From NCBI GenBank assembly GCA_016183945.1, contig JACPDP010000021.1, positions 1 to 18,039 on the forward strand: 18,039 bases of DNA. The letters are read 5' to 3'. The notes beneath the pieces were generated by a model. That model had not been told where the DNA came from. It worked only from the letters and a program-made list of their open reading frames with translations, and did not search any database. Shown here piece after piece: positions 16,502 to 18,039 of the stretch (the stretch's first letter is position 1; the number at the start of each line of letters is the position of its first letter). The DNA comes from Magnetospirillum sp. (GTDB taxonomy: Bacteria > Pseudomonadota > Alphaproteobacteria > Rhodospirillales > Magnetospirillaceae). The position numbers and the translations under genes are program-made.

Positions 16502-17134
16502 TCAGCCGAGCCCCGGCAGCGCCTGCCGCAGGCCATCCAGCACGAATTGCACCGCCAGGGCGGCCAGGATGACGCCGAGCACCCGGCTGACCACATGCGC
16601 CCCGGTGATGCCCAGCAGCTTGAGCACGTGGCTGGCGGAGAGCAGCGCCGCCAGCAGGATCAGCAGCACCAGCCCCAGCACCACCAGCACGGCGAGCGCC
16701 GCCAGCGGGTCGCCTTGGGTGCGGCCCATCATCAGCACCACCGAGGTCAGCGCTCCCGGCCCGGCGATCAGCGGGAAGGCCAGCGGGAACACGGTGATGT
16801 CCTCGCGCTCGGCGGCCTCGGCCTCTTCGACCGGGGTGGTGGAGCGCAGGCCCGACTGGCGGGCGAACACCATGTCGGCGGCGAGCAGGAACAGCAGGAT
16901 GCCGCCGCCGATGCGGAAGGCGGGCAGGGTGATGCCCAGCACCCGCAGCAGCCATTCGCCGGCCAGGGCGAAGGCGAACAGCATCGTAGCGGCCATCACG
17001 GTGGCCCGCCGCGCCATCGTCCGGCGATGCTGGTCGGCGACATTGCGTGTCATGGCGGCGAACACCGCGGCGGTGCCCGGCGGATCGAGGATCACCAGAA
17101 AGGCGACGAAGGCGTAGAGCGCGGTTTCCCACAT
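16502..17134 (-). CDS. MarC family integral membrane protein
   Basis: The 210-residue protein is hydrophobic with about six membrane segments. It carries the family motifs in each half: an early ILDPPGTAAVFAAMT (about 15-29) in the place of the usual DPxGxxPxF, and FPLAFPLIAGPGALTSVV (about 116-133). A charged, acidic loop (TTPVEEAEAAERED) lies between the halves. MarC/UPF0056 proteins sit in the inner membrane; their transport role is not established, and the early link to antibiotic resistance was not upheld. ATG 17134 is used; the ribosome binding site is weak. It converges with rplQ and diverges from thiC, so it is a single-gene unit. Confidence 0.88.
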   Translation of the reverse strand: MWETALYAFVAFLVILDPPGTAAVFAAMTRNVADQHRRTMARRATVMAATMLFAFALAGEWLLRVLGITLPAFRIGGGILLFLLAADMVFARQSGLRSTTPVEEAEAAEREDITVFPLAFPLIAGPGALTSVVLMMGRTQGDPLAALAVLVVLGLVLLILLAALLSASHVLKLLGITGAHVVSRVLGVILAALAVQFVLDGLRQALPGLG

Positions 17135-17236
17135 GGCGGAGCCGACTCTAGCCGGTCGGACACGGCCATACCAGCCCTAGCCCGTCAATCCCCTTGACTT
17201 GACCGCCCCCAAATCGCCACTCTTCCCGCCTTGCCC

Positions 17237-17323
17237 GAAGGGGAGCCCCGTGGGGGGCTGAGAGGCCGGTCCTGGTGTCGGCGACCCTTGGAACCTGATC
17301 CGGGTCATGCCGGCGAAGGGATC
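17237..17323 (+). promoter_or_regulatory. TPP riboswitch (THI element)
   Basis: The conserved parts of the thiamine pyrophosphate aptamer are present in order: GGGGAGC at 17239-17245, GGGGCTGAGAGG at 17253-17264 with the CUGAGA core, then GACCCTTGGAACCTGATC at 17283-17300, CGGGTCATGCCGGCG and closing AAGGGA. The variable P3 arm lies between. It precedes thiC by about 50 bases, the classic context. A CTCCG at 17330-17334 can pair either with CGGAG at 17323-17327 or with CGGAG at 17361-17365, which overlaps the thiC ribosome binding site. This suggests control at translation initiation. Confidence 0.93.
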
Positions 17324-17373
17324 GGAGTCCTCCGCTTCCCGTCGGCCTGCCCCCAAAGCACGGAGAAGCGCAG

Positions 17374-18039
17374 ATGTCGAAGGCTCCCGACGAAGTTACC
17401 GACCTCAGCGTGACCAGCGGCCCGCTGCCCGGCTCGCGCAAGGTCTATGTCGCAGGTTCGCGGCCCGATCTCCGTGTCGCCATGCTCGAGGTCGACCTGG
17501 AGCCCTCGGCCAACGAGCCGCCGATCCGTCTCTACGACTGCTCCGGCCCCTTCACCGAGGCCGCCGGCCGCGTCGACATCACCAAGGGCGTCGCCGCCCT
17601 GCGCCGGCAGTGGATTTTGGAGCGGGGCGACGTCGAGACCTACGCCGGCCGCGCCCATCGCCCGGAGGACGACGGGCTGAAGCCGGGCGAGGTCATTTCG
17701 GTGCCGGTGTTCGACCGCGCCGGCCGCCAGCCCCTGCGCGCCAAGCCGGGCCGGGCGCCGACTCAGCTAGCCTATGCCCGTGCCGGCATCATCACCCCCG
17801 AGATGGAATACGTCGCCATCCGCGAGAACCTCGCCCGCGCCGAGGTCAAGGACCGCGCCGAGCGCGACGGCGAGCCCTTCGAGGCCGATATCCCCGACGA
17901 GATCACCCCGGACTTCGTCCGCTCGGAGATCGCCCGCGGCCGCGCCGTGCTGCCGGCCAACATCAACCACCCCGAATCCGAGCCGATGATCATCGGGCGG
18001 AACTTCCTCACCAAGATCAACGCCAATATCGGCAATTCG
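17374..18039 (+). CDS. thiC: Phosphomethylpyrimidine synthase ThiC, 3'-truncated by window edge
   Basis: ThiC is a radical SAM enzyme that turns aminoimidazole ribotide into hydroxymethylpyrimidine phosphate for thiamine synthesis in the cytoplasm. The frame is open from ATG 17374 to the last base, giving 222 residues of a protein usually near 600. Recognisable parts are the N-terminal ThiC-associated region ([25 protein letters not shown]), the signature [16 protein letters not shown], and [19 protein letters not shown] with KINANIGNS. The C-terminal CxxCxxxxC iron-sulfur motif lies beyond the window. GGAGAAG lies 5 bases before the ATG. It is controlled by the TPP riboswitch just upstream. 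A TTGACT at 17194 could be a -35, but no good -10 follows. Confidence 0.96.
   Translation, partial: MSKAPDEVTDLSVTSGPLPGSRKVYVAGSRPDLRVAMLEVDLEPSANEPPIRLYDCSGPFTEAAGRVDITKGVAALRRQWILERGDVETYAGRAHRPEDDGLKPGEVISVPVFDRAGRQPLRAKPGRAPTQLAYARAGIITPEMEYVAIRENLARAEVKDRAERDGEPFEADIPDEITPDFVRSEIARGRAVLPANINHPESEPMIIGRNFLTKINANIGNS

Noticed and set aside
17194..17222. Promoter for thiC
   Set aside because: TTGACT is present but the sequence 17 bp downstream (CCACTC) does not resemble a -10, so it is not listed as a feature.

Overview
The window is a high-GC alphaproteobacterial chromosome segment. Gene order is tuf, S10-spc-alpha ribosomal clusters, secY-adk, then rpsM-rpsK-rpoA-rplQ. That order, together with protein wording typical of Rhodospirillales, suggests a Magnetospirillum-like organism. 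This assignment is an inference from remembered protein sequences, not from a search.

Layout: (1) 1-801 is the 3' two thirds of tuf (EF-Tu), closed by a strong intrinsic terminator. (2) 802-2254 is an accessory insert at the tuf/rpsJ junction, where many relatives have almost no spacer. It holds two inverted copies of a four-hairpin repeat flanking a small exported-protein gene, then a vapBC toxin-antitoxin operon on the minus strand. (3) 2278-13842 is a long plus-strand operon: rpsJ, rplC, rplD, rplW, rplB, rpsS, rplV, rpsC, rplP, rpmC, rpsQ, rplN, rplX, rplE, rpsN, rpsH, rplF, rplR, rpsE, rpmD, rplO, secY, adk. (4) A near-consensus promoter at 13856-13883 starts rpsM-rpsK-rpoA-rplQ, closed by a terminator at 16474-16497. 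(5) A MarC-family membrane protein lies on the minus strand, divergent from a TPP riboswitch and the 5' part of thiC, which runs off the window.

The core genes build the ribosome, the Sec translocon and the RNA polymerase alpha subunit. Two essential genes carry lesions: rplC lacks its start codon and about 12 N-terminal codons, and rpsC has an in-frame TAG plus a one-base frameshift. Three such lesions in essential single-copy genes point first to draft-quality sequence; this has to be excluded before any biological reading.

The least ordinary signals are two. The repeat family keeps its hairpins between copies while the paired bases change, and its imperfect pairs are G-U in one shared orientation. 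The vapBC promoter also stands back to back with the main rpsJ promoter, with a palindrome over the vapBC -10. I see no wholly new multi-gene system here.
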